NCBI GenBank assembly: GCA_963971405.1
Contig: OZ020486.1
Span: 38,835,419 to 38,899,418 of the forward strand
Source of the DNA: Psococerastis gibbosa
Lineage: Eukaryota > Arthropoda > Insecta > Psocodea > Psocidae
DNA: 64,000 nt
Reading direction: 5' to 3'
Both the position numbers and the translations under genes were made by a program. The notes under the pieces are model-generated. The model ran no database searches and was not told where the DNA came from. It worked only from the letters and a program-made list of their open reading frames with translations. Positions 1 through 10,837 of the stretch are shown in pieces; position 1 is the first letter of the stretch, and the number at the start of each line of letters is the position of its first letter.

Positions 1-2775
1 TAGATTACACAGTACATCAGCATCTATTAAATCTTGTGATTGATCAATAAGCAAGGCATTTAGACTTATTTCGCTGCCTTGTAATGTGATATGCTTATTC
101 ATAATTATTTCTTGTGATTCGTTGGTAAGAAATTTTAAAGCATTTTTTTCATCTTTTATGCACTCATACATTTTATCTTCGTGATAATCGTTTTCAAATT
201 TTCCAACTAGGGCATCGCTTTCACGAGCAATAAGAATGATTTTTTTGTCGAAACTAGAACTGAGAACTTCTTTCAGTTGCTTATATAGTCTATCCACTTT
301 CGTGTCTCTATCTTCGGATTCTAATACAAGTAAGTTACTTTCATCACTTTGAAATGCTTCAACAACTTTTTCTTGCAAGTTTAAAACTGAGTGCAAACTC
401 ATGGAAATATATTTATAATCACTTTTTTTATGAGTGGTTTCCTTCAATGCTTGATGAACTTTAACACTGGTTAGCAGGGTAGCCTCTAAACCAGTCACAA
501 AGTTAAGAATACGTTTATTATTAATTAACACCGTATAGTCGGTAATTATATCACTTTTGAAGCACAGTCCAAGAATGTCAAGTCGATAAGTGTTTAAAGT
601 GGCAAGACCAACCAAGTGCAAATTGGAAAGTTTTTCTTTAGCATCCTGAAAATAATCATCTATTTCCGTAAGGTAATAAACTTCACTGCCTCCTTCTTTC
701 CACCATTTCATTATCTTAGTTTGTACATCGATGAATATTTTATCGGCATCTTTTAAATCCACTGAATACGTCGACGCTATTTTTTCTTTAATAATAGTTC
801 CTAATTCGTATTCATTAGGTTGCTTAACGAAAAGCTTTAACTTGGATAAAAATTCCTTTATTTCGTGTTCTTCAACATCACTAGGCAGATCCCTGGTAGT
901 TTCTGCCGTTTTCTCATTTCCTGGTAACGTTATATTTACTTCCATTAACTCAGATATTACTTCTTCCGTGGTCTTCATCTCATCTTTTTTTGTCGCCTGA
1001 ATTTCGTGCAAAAAGGCGTCTCTAAATTTTCTGTCCGACGATGATAGGACGTTGTCAATTCGAAGAAAACTGTTGCGAAATTTTCCACCGTTTGCGTTCT
1101 TTTGATCGACAATTATTTCGGTTACTGCACTATAATATTTCTGAATAATTCGCTTATGTTGATCCGACACCGCGGTCGATATGGTGTACTCAGCTAGCCC
1201 TTTCACGAGCTTATTAAATTCTGACGAAATTTGTAAGCTATCTGTTATTTTACTGTGCTTGTTTCCACCTAAAATCAATTGATAACAGAGCTTATCGCCA
1301 TCGCTTGGATATAATATGCAGTCATCTTCTACCAACTTTTTTATGTTGTCTGCTTCTTTTGTGCCATAAGAAAACAGTGTATTAGTAAAAATAATGAAGT
1401 AACAATCCTTAAAGTCAGTTCCCAATATTTTATCAGTGGGTTCTTTTTTGTCCATGAATTTTTGCCTGATCTCACGATATGAATTGAAATATTTTTTCAA
1501 AAGGAAGTCACCCTTTTCGGTATTTGCAAGCATATTTGATAGGGTAAGTTCATTTTTTGTTAATTTTTCTCTATGTTTAGCTTGAAGAAAGATGATTTTT
1601 GATTTTTCTATTCCATATTCCTTGTAATCATATCTAAATACTACATCATCAAAATCACCAGCTTCCTTCATATTTGATGCCAGATAAAAGTGTTTTATTT
1701 TTCCTTTTCTACTTTCTGCTAACCCTTGCAATAAATAGAACATTGTTAAGTTTATTTCATAGTACTGGCCACTCATTCCAGCCGTACCAGGGCGTCTGTT
1801 AAATTTTAGTTGTTTAACTTGTTTAATGATCACATTTTCACTTTCTAGGTACTGAATATTATTCTTGACGTCTGGATTACTTTTATCGGTTGTATCTTGT
1901 GGTATTGGTGTTTCTCCATTTTTTACACTGGTCTTCTTTTTCATTCTGCTCCTATCATTATTATTATTTAAACTACGCTTATTTGCATGCAAGGGTACAT
2001 TGCTACTTCTAGTCTCTCCATTAACATCGTCCTCACTCAAAAATTTACCTAGATTAAGAAAAGACCGAATTTCCTGGCCCGATTTTTGAAGTATTTCTAC
2101 ACAATTGCCAATGCATTCGACATAGTCTGATTGCTTCACGTACGACACTATATGCTGTAGCACTATGGGCAAGCCTGTACATATTTCCACCAATTCTTTA
2201 ATTTCGTTGTCTTGTTGCGTATTATTTATACCCAACGCCTCCTTTAAAAATTGAATTGATTCATTTTCGGGCAAAGGACTCAATTCAATCTGATAATGTT
2301 CGTGATCTATAAGCAAATCTCGATTCTGGGAGGTGATTAATACATGGACTCCACTGGTAGTTGGTGGTAAGAATTCTGTTATCATAGAGTATTTTTTTGC
2401 GTTATCAAATATAAATAATGATTTTTCTCCAGAAAAATATAAATACACTTCTTTGGCCATTAACTCTACACTTTTTTCATCACCATCCAAGTCTTTTATT
2501 TTCAACCCCAGCCCCTTAAGTAGCATGCGAAAAGAATCCTGTGCAGCATCCTTTTTTTCTGCGTTTATCCAAACGACATTATTTCCTTCACAAAAATATT
2601 GACGCGCATACTGAACAGCTAATTCACTTTTTCCAACTCCTGCTATTCCGCTAACAACGACTCTTTTCTGTTGTATCTGTTCAGCAATTTGTCTTGACTG
2701 ATCTCTTCTTCCAACAAACAACAAAACTGGTTCTCTCCGTACATACCAAATGGGTTCACTCAACAACATACTCAT
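1..2775 (-). CDS. NLR-like NB-ARC (STAND) NTPase with PD-(D/E)XK-like region, partial
   Basis: A single minus-strand frame is open from 2829 to base 1, so the protein is at least 925 residues from the first ATG (2775-2773) and its C-terminus lies outside the window. I read every codon and found no stop. NB-ARC landmarks appear in order: FVGRR (residues 20-24), Walker A GIAGVGKS (43-50), Walker B SLFIFD (119-124), a sensor-like VLITSQNRD (about 145-153) and GLPI (201-204). A second conserved-looking block starts at RRPGTAG (327-333) and includes FDDVVF (375-380) and FLQAKH (396-401). The D-x(about 21)-QxK spacing resembles PD-(D/E)XK nucleases of the Mrr/DUF4297 kind. STAND NTPases act as ligand-triggered oligomeric switches, often in immunity. 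The nuclease assignment is inference. No intron is seen in 2.8 kb. The sequence just upstream reads TTTTCAG, so an upstream exon is possible. Bacterial contamination is unlikely because insect repeats follow closely, but old horizontal transfer cannot be excluded. Confidence 0.85.
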   Translation of the reverse strand, partial: MSMLLSEPIWYVRREPVLLFVGRRDQSRQIAEQIQQKRVVVSGIAGVGKSELAVQYARQYFCEGNNVVWINAEKKDAAQDSFRMLLKGLGLKIKDLDGDEKSVELMAKEVYLYFSGEKSLFIFDNAKKYSMITEFLPPTTSGVHVLITSQNRDLLIDHEHYQIELSPLPENESIQFLKEALGINNTQQDNEIKELVEICTGLPIVLQHIVSYVKQSDYVECIGNCVEILQKSGQEIRSFLNLGKFLSEDDVNGETRSSNVPLHANKRSLNNNNDRSRMKKKTSVKNGETPIPQDTTDKSNPDVKNNIQYLESENVIIKQVKQLKFNRRPGTAGMSGQYYEINLTMFYLLQGLAESRKGKIKHFYLASNMKEAGDFDDVVFRYDYKEYGIEKSKIIFLQAKHREKLTKNELTLSNMLANTEKGDFLLKKYFNSYREIRQKFMDKKEPTDKILGTDFKDCYFIIFTNTLFSYGTKEADNIKKLVEDDCILYPSDGDKLCYQLILGGNKHSKITDSLQISSEFNKLVKGLAEYTISTAVSDQHKRIIQKYYSAVTEIIVDQKNANGGKFRNSFLRIDNVLSSSDRKFRDAFLHEIQATKKDEMKTTEEVISELMEVNITLPGNEKTAETTRDLPSDVEEHEIKEFLSKLKLFVKQPNEYELGTIIKEKIASTYSVDLKDADKIFIDVQTKIMKWWKEGGSEVYYLTEIDDYFQDAKEKLSNLHLVGLATLNTYRLDILGLCFKSDIITDYTVLINNKRILNFVTGLEATLLTSVKVHQALKETTHKKSDYKYISMSLHSVLNLQEKVVEAFQSDESNLLVLESEDRDTKVDRLYKQLKEVLSSSFDKKIILIARESDALVGKFENDYHEDKMYECIKDEKNALKFLTNESQEIIMNKHITLQGSEISLNALLIDQSQDLIDADVLCNL

Positions 2776-2785
2776 CGTTTTTACT

Positions 2786-2792
2786 CCACTTA
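2786..2792 (-). promoter_or_regulatory. possible 3' splice site upstream of the NLR-like frame
   Basis: On the minus strand the bases before the first ATG read TTTTCAG, and the open frame continues upstream through it to a stop at 2832-2830. This resembles an acceptor, so the ATG at 2775 may lie inside a later exon. The upstream polypyrimidine tract is weak, and no upstream coding exon could be recognised between 2.8 and 5.5 kb. Confidence 0.3.
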
Positions 2793-2832
2793 TCTGAAAA
2801 ATTAACCAGTTTACGTTATTCAACCAATATTA

Positions 2833-5539
2833 GGCTTGAGAATCACTGACAGATTATTAGGTTATATTGTTATCTCTCTAATTAAGAATAGAATAAGTCT
2901 AAGAGATTAATCTCATCATACAGAAGGCCAATGCACTTAATATAACTTAAGTGTAAGATAAGCTAATCGGGGTCAATCTTTGCGGAAGGCTCAAGCAATC
3001 TGTCTATACTTAGTAACATTTCATATAATATGCCAATATTTTAAGGGGCCATTTTGGGAAAGGGTGGCTGCGAGAAACCTGGCTATTGCGCTTACCAATA
3101 TTTATTCAAACCCCTATAGCTTCCTTAATGAGCACTTAAATCGTTTGGGGCCTTGGTAAGCGCAAATAAATGTATTATTATAATGTACATTATAAATAAA
3201 TTTCTAGAACCAATGTTAGTGACATCAAAATTTTAAACATACAGTCCACCAGGTTGGAGGAGATCGGCTTAAACCTACCGGTCTTCTGTGTTGAAGATCA
3301 CTTGAGAGTAATATTAAGGCTACTATATAGCAGGGTTAATTGAATAAGATGTAAATTTGTTTTTTTATATCGCAATTATACTGTATCTACTAAAACTCGT
3401 TTGATGACAAAGAAAAGCATTGACAACAGCCAAATTCACACGCACCCCCTCTAATTCATCCGAGAAAGACTAGGTGACTTTTTCTCCCCTTTTCAGGCAG
3501 TACCTATAACTCATAGGCAAAATCCCCATTTTTTCTTCCCCGCCGAACTTTTTCTTTTCTTAGTCCGTGCCTGCACTAGCTCCTGCTACTGGTGGCACTC
3601 ATTAGACCGAATCAAATTCAAAATTCGAAATTCAATATTCTCTTCTTATCTAACAACATACCTCATTATTTTACCATTACAACATTGATAATCCAGTAGA
3701 CGATATCATGTTTTTGACCAGATTGATAGGGCGGTGCTCTTGTCAGTTGACTAACATCAATTGCTCCGCTCAAAAACAGGGAACACAGTATAACAACTGT
3801 TATCATGATGAAGGATTATCAACGTAGCTTCAGAATCAGTGCAACATATTTTTATGTAATCATGCTCAAGTTTAGGATAAGCCGCATTGAATGCAAATGT
3901 GTTAATGCGGCCAACTTAACCTTTAAAAATAAACCTTAAATCTCACAAAATGTGCTTAGTGGTTCCAAGATATGATTTTATAGTAGTCAATTTTAATAAT
4001 TTTTTTGCCCGGCCGAAATATAATGGGAATATGCGTTTCAATCATATAAATAATGACTGCGCTACCATATTATACATATTTTACATTTTTCATTATGTGA
4101 ATTTAAAAAGATAGCTTGATTAGTTCTTGAGAAATAATTTTTCAGCCCTTTTAAGATTTATTGGAGTAAACCTCCCCCAAAATTGCATACAGATTGTGCC
4201 ACCAAAAAGGGTATCGATCCAAATTTCAAGACCCTGCCTAAAAAAAGGTTACACTTCAAAAACCTGTGTGTGTGTGGGCGGTACTCAGATTTGCACTAAC
4301 AAGGGAGCATAGTTTGAGTATGAATTTGAGTGAGATCACGACCTTTCGGAATTCGCACTTAGAGTCACCCCAAAGGGCATGAGTTAAGCAAGCCTTCACC
4401 TCAACTGTTGGCTACAGCAAGTTTCACTTCAAAATGTTCATCTCCGGAAGAGGCGACTTTAATTGTTTCCAAAACAGTCCGGATTTGACACCAATGGATT
4501 TTTCCCTCGAAGGTTTTTTAAAAAGCAATTTGTCGCCGTTAAAGAAAATATCAACCAGATACGTTTCCTTAGCCCCTTTTCCAGCTCTGGCAGAATATAT
4601 GAACTTTTAAGTTTGAACGGTTGCTTTTACGCCAGCAGCACCATCGCATCATTAGCATTTAAGCCAGTCCTGGCTACAAATGCATATAGGTTACCAACCA
4701 CGGCCATAGTTCAACCTAGAGCCCAGCCTGAAAAAAAGTTATTATACAAAGATTTTCAAAAGTCAAGAAACAAAAGCCGCATTGAAGACAAGGAGTGTAA
4801 TTCCTTGAAAGTGAAAGTGCCCCCGTAAATTTTCGTACACCCAGGGACGTAGAGAAAGCCGTAATTTAGATGGGAGCGTACATTTAATAAGAAACCGAGA
4901 CATTAATTTTCATCTGAAGCAATTAATCTTGAGGGGCGCTCACCCCTGGGTAACGGTCAACCCAAAACTTATATTCTGCCATTTCTGGTAATCGTTTTTA
5001 TTGTAACAGTCGTCTGCAGAGTCGACTCTGAGTAATGGGTTGTACTCGCTCTGCTGGCCCCAGGTCAGCGCTAGGTCTTTCCTTAAACCGTTTCTAGTAT
5101 ACTTTCCTATATTCATTGTAGCGTCTAATAAGGATTGTTGTGACTTAAGTAAAAGGTGCAGGTAAAAATTCCTGGCCGGAATCATTCCTGATTAAAAATA
5201 GCATTAATGAATGAAATAATTAAATTTTAAGAAATTAAAATTAATTGAAAATTATTAAATTAAAAGTGAAACATTGACCAGTAGGCTACCATAATAACCC
5301 TCCTGTATTTTCAAACTGTTTTAATTGCAAAAATTAAATTTTTATTTTATTACATTTACACATTACATTATTACATTATACAATATTATTATATCAAAAA
5401 TTTCTTTTTCCCTCTCTTTTTTTACGTCTAATCGCCGTTTCTACAAGCCTGTAAAAAAATGAAAATTTCTAGTCTGAAGTGTTGGAGGTACATATTGTTG
5501 ATTGAAACCACCGGATAAGTAAATTTGATATAGTTTCTA
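2833..5539. other. no recognisable gene; short inverted repeat at 3088-3168
   Basis: AT-rich sequence with no coding match. An inverted pair around TTGCGCTTACCAA near 3090 and its complement near 3155-3167 could form an 80-bp hairpin. A 121-codon open frame at 4463-4828 (plus) has no family I recognise and is treated as chance or old transposon sequence. Confidence 0.5.
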
Positions 5540-5547
5540 CTAGGACT

Positions 5548-5709
5548 CAGTACCCAACAGGAACCCCGGCCCCTCTGGGGTCTCCCCCCCACTTTTGAGA
5601 TATTTTACATGTTGTTCAATTATTGAACGGTATACCTACTGCCATCCAATGAAAAATGTTTTATTTTTTCATTGCTCCCCCCCCCCCCCGATTTCTAGCG
5701 TCGCCACTG
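5548..5709. mobile_element. poly-G hAT-type MITE, 162 bp
   Basis: The element is bounded by CAGT at the left and CCACTG at the right and contains long C runs. It is flanked on both sides by the identical octamer ctaggact (5540-5547 and 5710-5717). An 8-bp target-site duplication with CA...TG ends is the hallmark of hAT-superfamily insertions. It has no coding capacity. Confidence 0.75.
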
Positions 5710-5717
5710 CTAGGACT

Positions 5718-6522
5718 TGTTATTAATTTGACAACATTGCTATGTATTGTATAAAATATATTAATAATTTATTTATTGCTTAGTACTTCTAGTATGACAT
5801 TTTACTACAACTACTACGGTTCAACAATACTACTGCTGCTAATATACATTATACATCTCGTTGTTCAAATATTCGATCAAATAAATAACTTATATATACC
5901 TATAGGTACGGTTGATTCCGGCAGATTGGCTGTTTTTATTGACGTTTCGACTGTGTAATACCAAAATTCAGATTGAAATCGTATGCTTCAACAAAAACAT
6001 TCCAAATATGTCTTCGATCGAATAAATAATAAATATTCGAGTGTGTAACCAGGGCTATGAGGAATATAATATTAGATTTTTCCCTTTTGAAGGAAAATTG
6101 AGCTTCTTGTAGAGTAAATTTCCTACTAACGAGGTAGTACAAAAATAAAATGAAATTGGCCGAGAAACCCGCTCAAAATGGCTGCAGGGCGTGAAGAAAA
6201 TGACGAGAGCCTTTTATGAAAGGGAGTTGAGGGAGCCGAGCAGAAGAAAATCAAGATATTACCCGTGAATGGCTCCTGAAATTTATGGGGGGCCTGCACG
6301 TCATTTCTGCTGTGTGTAAGGTATGGGGGGCAGGGGGCTTAATGGCCGGATCCAGGAAATTGTGAGCCCATATATCTCTCTCCAGATTTATGAAACCCCC
6401 AAACCCTCGCACGGTGGGTGGAGAAATAATATACAATCTTCCCCAGCATCCCCTCCGTCCCTTCCTCCATCCCCTTCTTATCCTTCTATAGCTTCCCACC
6501 TCCATCTTCTAGGTTCTGGGTT
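5718..6522. other. no recognisable gene
   Basis: AT-rich sequence. The last 300 bases before the LINE fragment at 6523 are richer in G and C and may be more of the same decayed element, but I could not read a family motif there. Confidence 0.4.
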
Positions 6523-6813
6523 GTGTTTATCTCCTTCAGGAAAATCTCAAAAATAGCTTGTATGGGTGCGTTTCTACCTGGACATGGCAGTTTTCTGGCT
6601 TTCCTGCAAGAGTGTAAAAGAAGTACTACAAACCGGTGCATATACGACGGGGAAGAGTATACGGCAGAACATACTTTCTTTGACTGTCGGCGGTGGGAAA
6701 ACGAGAGGAGGGCATGTGAAGCCAAGGTCGGAACTCTGAATGTGAACATAGTAAAAAGATTCAGTCAGGGGCGGCTTGGTGTGCTGCGAAGGATCTGGCA
6801 TGGCTCATTTTGA
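6523..6813 (+). pseudogene. LINE ORF2 C-terminal fragment, R1/I-like, with zinc-knuckle region
   Basis: The 96-codon frame reads LPGHGSFLAFLQECKRST near its start, then a Cys...AEHTFFDC stretch. This matches the C-terminal pattern of R1/TRAS/I-type non-LTR retrotransposons, where a GHG-x-F-x-x-YL segment precedes a CCHC-type motif. Here the first cysteine pair is incomplete. No reverse transcriptase lies intact upstream, so this is a 5'-truncated dead copy. In a live element the region follows the reverse transcriptase and is thought to bind nucleic acid. The family call is by motif only; the clade is uncertain. Confidence 0.65.
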
Positions 6814-7375
6814 GCCGCAAGATGAAAATGGAATGATCTTAACTAGAACTTAGACAACAACTTAGACTCGACTATCTTGAAGTAATGCTGAAATAGCGGT
6901 TCCAGGATAGTTTGGGGGAGGAAAAAAAAATAAAAAACTCCCCTTCTACGAAATTTCAAAAAATGGCTTATTTTTTTTAAAGCATTGTATAGCCAACAAT
7001 CGAAACAAGTGTCTATGTATGTCTTTCCACTATTGAATTACTTAAAAATAGCCTTTAATTTCCTTTCTTTTATCTGGGGTTCACGAGTCATATCGATGTT
7101 CTCGTCTGATATCAGGGCACACCAGGTTAAGGTCTCACCCTCAACGAATGTCAATAAAATTCTGAATTCTGCCTCTTGCGGCCAGTGTAGATAACCGGAA
7201 ACGGCAGAACACATCTTATAGGATGGCCCACGGATGGATACAACAGCAAAAGCCGGACTCGCATTTAGGGGGACTCGTTCACTTAAGTAAGGAACATTTT
7301 GGCAATGGCCCCTCAATTTAGGGTATCATCGGTCTTGCAATTCCACGCAAGGGAGTTGGATGATCGGGACCATTT
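6814..7375. other. no recognisable gene
   Basis: The open frames here on both strands overlap one another and show no family motif. The stretch between LINE debris and the next repeat looks non-coding. Confidence 0.4.
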
Positions 7376-7650
7376 ATTTTTATTTTGGACTCACTCAGTT
7401 TTTTTTTTGGGGGGGGGGGGGTAACCTCAAAAAACTCCAAAAAACTGATTAAAAATTATTCCTCAAAAAAGCCTCCAACGATTTTCTTTAAATTCACGTA
7501 TTAATAAAAACAAAATGCAACAGGTCGCTTGCCCCTTGATAGTTTTATTTTGAATTAAAAATAAATAAAAACATTCAATTTTCATGAAAAATTATTTAAA
7601 AATACTTTTTCTGCGGGAGATTCCGAACGATGCTTTCTAAGTTGATTTAT
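7376..7650 (+). repeat. fragment of the CTGTCTGT-family interspersed repeat
   Basis: This segment shares the central part of the complete element at 45276-46098: a G run, then AAAAAACTCCAAAAAAC, then a CTCCAACGATTT block, TCGCTTGCCCCTTGATAG and an AATTTTCATGAAAAAT block. Both ends are missing. Non-coding. Confidence 0.6.
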
Positions 7651-8161
7651 TACTCTCTGATTTAATATATACTTACATATCTTACACAAGTTTTTCCTAT
7701 TTTGACCCCCAACTACCCCCCCCCCCCAACTACCCCTCCCCCCCAACGAGTTGAACTGGGTTGACTAGCCTACTTATATTATCTGTCTCTATACCTATAA
7801 TAATTCATAAATGGGATAGCATATACGGTTTCACTCGTACCGGTTCTTTAGCAGTATAACGGGTTATTTGTAAATATGGGCCCCAAGTGGAAAATAAAGA
7901 TAGTTTTTTTCCTTCTTATTTCTTTCTATAACGATACTGTAAATTTAATTATTTATTTATTATCATTAAATTATAATTAAATTGAATTTTATATTTTCCA
8001 CTCGATCCTATTGGACTATTGTGCCCTACAGTGAGTCTCCACTGCCAAAGAGGACCGGGTCTCTTTTCGGGCAAATGTAGCTTTGGGTAGCATAACATAG
8101 TACGTTTAAAAAGAGACGCAGATAACAGACTTAGGCCCGGTACGGCTAGCTTATATTTTAA

Positions 8162-8547
8162 GGCGGGGATTCCACCGACCGGCTAGGGCTAAATACAAAA
8201 ACGGTGACGTGGTAGCAGACTTCGGCGGGGTTTCCACCGACCTCGCATTGCAGAATGCAAATGACATTGACGGAAATGCTTGTTTTCCTCTATGCCATAG
8301 TTAAAATTGATCAATGATCATACAGTAAATTCACAAACATACAAACTAAAATTAAAAAATGGCGTCATGGGATATGTTAAGTACAAACATTTTAATAGAT
8401 TTCTATAAAAAGAAAAATTCTAATTTCGGTCAATGTCATTTGCATTCTGCAATGCGAGGTCGGTGGAAACCCCGCATAAGTCTTGAATGTCTGCTACCAC
8501 GTCACCGTTTTTGTATTTAGCCCTAGCCGGTCGGTGGAATCCCCGCC
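8162..8547. mobile_element. PIF/Harbinger-type MITE, 386 bp
   Basis: The ends GGCGGGGATTCC and its complement form terminal inverted repeats of roughly 60 bp or more, with a second inverted block (GGTTTCCACCGACCTCGC) nested inside. Both flanks read TAA, fitting the 3-bp TWA duplication of PIF/Harbinger elements. The interior is AT-rich and has no transposase. A second copy lies at 27203-27590. Confidence 0.7.
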
Positions 8548-9339
8548 TAAGTAATATTATTATATTATAATATTATCTATAGTAATTTAATTTTAGGTAT
8601 AATTGTGTCCCAATGGTGTACAGCCTGCAACAAAAGGCAGAACAGAAAGCAATGAAATGGGGGGCTTTCCTCCACCTGGAAGGTGCTGGAAGATCTCCAG
8701 AGGGGGTGAGATGAGCGTCAAGAAGGGCAAGCAAGGGGGCTGCAGGGGCCGGGGAGGGGGGGGGAGGTGAGGCCAGCAAGGAACGAGGTTCTGCGGGATG
8801 TGCCAAGAATACACAATCACTGCGAGCTAATAACTCCGAGCTAACATTTTACACCTTCCTTCTTACATCTTTTACGGTTACTGCTTTCTTTAAATTTCTA
8901 ATTTCCGTCTCTCTCCCACCCCCTCCCCACTACCCGTGACGTTCTTCTTTTTCTCTTCCTAATATTACAATTTTCTATGGGAATAAAAACGGATGAGCAT
9001 TGTTGGAACGTTAGAGGAATAGAAGTGGCGGCTAAATGGGAATTATTCTCATCGCGCGGGATTCCTTCGTTTGCTGAATTTCTATGGCAGTTTTGTCTGC
9101 GGGGGTTCTTGCGCATTTACGGGTTATTGGGGCTTTTTAGTTTTAGTGCTTGACGAAATAGTCTTAACCATGCCAAGGTCCTAGTCACGTGCAGTTCCTG
9201 TTATTAAAGCGGGCCTATGGTAGTTTTTATTCAAAGTCTGCTGTACTAGCAGTGGCGTGTATATAAAAATATCAGATCTTGCAAATTACCTGTACAATGT
9301 ATTGCAACAACTCAAATTCGAAAGAAGTTCCGCTATATT

Positions 9340-9340
<1 letters not shown>
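8548..9340. other. no recognisable gene
   Basis: Intergenic sequence between the MITE and the microsatellite. A proline-rich minus-strand frame at 8573-8806 is a by-product of a G-rich tract and is not supported as a gene. Confidence 0.4.

Positions 9341-9428
<88 letters not shown>
9341..9428. repeat. (TAA)n microsatellite
   Basis: About 29 uninterrupted copies of the trinucleotide TAA/ATT. On the minus strand it gives the isoleucine run of a spurious frame. Such length predicts length polymorphism. Confidence 0.97.
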
Positions 9429-9430
<2 letters not shown>

Positions 9431-9901
9431 GTGCATTTCTCAACCATAAAGATACATTAACTGGAGCGGCGGCAGCCATAATATGCCTTACGAGGCACCC
9501 GTTAACCATAAGCCAACTATCACAGATAAGTACCAACGCAAAAAATATCGAAATCTTACACATTGCAGCATAGCAGAACGGATACCTGGACCCGGTCAAA
9601 AACTCTGTACTTAGCTTGTGCAGGCTACACTTATCACTGGTTTCCCCGCCAAATTGCGTACTTCTCTTGTGCAGGCTACACTAGCAGCCATATTGATAAC
9701 GGCCTCCAACCACAGGATGTTCTCAACATTTTTAACATAACAACATACTGTATATTGTATGCCCTATGGTGTGCGGGGTATACCTGCCAATCGTTTCTAA
9801 GCAACTAAACTGTGGCATATCCCATAATTTTTATATACATTTTAGAGCCCAAAAAATGTTCTTGCCTAAAATTATAGAATTGTGCTACGGTGACTATTCC
9901 A

Positions 9902-10042
9902 TCTGTCAATAATCCGTCATTTGTGCGTCAAAAATTGATGAGATGTTTGTTTTATGGAGACTATTATGTAGATAGTTTACTTATCTATTATAAATTTAGT
10001 TATAATATGATTATTGATGCACAAATGACGGATTATTGACAG
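9902..10042. mobile_element. short MITE-like inverted repeat
   Basis: The left end CTGTCAATAATCCGTCATTT is repeated in inverted orientation at about 10018-10042, leaving an AT-rich centre. The total is about 140 bp. No clear target duplication was identified. Sequence near 46940-47045 shares parts of it. Confidence 0.55.
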
Positions 10043-10696
10043 TTGGTATAGCCGCCTAAGACAATATTAATCAAGCATACTACTGTAGAATCAGAAATTG
10101 AACAGAACGCAACACCGAGTTTGTTCGATTTCATAAATGTAAGCTTATGGGAGTATTCGAATAAACAAAGTGTTTCATTCTATTTATCAAATGTCTGGTC
10201 CAACAGTGGGCTATCTTTTATCAGCGAATGTTCACATATCTTTTGCAAAAAACCAGAAATCTTCATTTCCTTAACTCTCTTTGTGAAAATCACATTTCTT
10301 TTCAATGTGTGTGCAACTTTTCTTTTCAAAATTAGCGACTTAACTAGATGGGGCCGGCCTAAGAAGTCTGGTAGAGCTTACGAAAAGTAAAAAGCAGGCC
10401 AATCTATTCAAAGTTCTGTGGATGTCCGAACTCAAAGAAACTTTCGGTAACTTTTTTAGGGGGTAGGGAGGGGGGGGGTAGCTCCATCCCTTGTAGAATT
10501 GATGGAAGCGTTGTCTGATGAGGAGTTGATTCTCTTACGACACCCCTTTTATCAAATTGCCTTTAGGCATTTGGACTTGGCTTGCAGTTGTAGTCGTAAT
10601 CAAGCCGGACATTTTTTCGGGGACTCTGACTGCACTTGGCAAATTTAAACCGGTGGGTGTTGCGTCTTATATCCTCCCTGATTATATTAAATGAAG

Positions 10697-10837
10697 CAGG
10701 GCTGTAGCCTGAAATTTTTTCAGGGGGGGGGGGGAGTGAGGTAATCTCAATATATTTAAAACTCCATTCTATCTAGTGCAATATTGGGGGGGGGGGGGGT
10801 CCGGACCCCCTGAACTCCCCCTCTGGCTAAGGTCTTG
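10697..10837. mobile_element. poly-G MITE, about 141 bp
   Basis: The ends CAGGGCTGTAGCC and GGCTAAGGTCTTG are imperfect inverted repeats. The body has two long G runs and the shared core CATTCTATCTAGT. This matches the hAT-type poly-G family, although no 8-bp duplication is visible here. Confidence 0.55.

Noticed and set aside
1..2775. Bacterial contamination as the source of the NB-ARC frame
   Set aside because: The same contig carries insect SINEs, MITEs and an Osiris gene, and no bacterial operon structure or neighbouring bacterial gene is seen.
4463..4828. 121-codon plus-strand frame as a gene
   Set aside because: No recognised motif, no neighbouring exon, and the region is otherwise repeat-like; left undecided but not called.
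8573..8820. Proline-rich secreted peptide on the minus strand
   Set aside because: Generated by a G-rich tract read in two frames at once; no support for translation.
9341..9428. CRISPR-like or regulatory array
   Set aside because: It is a plain TAA microsatellite without spacers.
9563..9808. Plus-strand frame with three CAGYT motifs suggesting a repeat protein
   Set aside because: The repeats are only three, irregularly spaced, and come from a short DNA motif (GTGCAGGCTACACT); there is no start context or splice signal.
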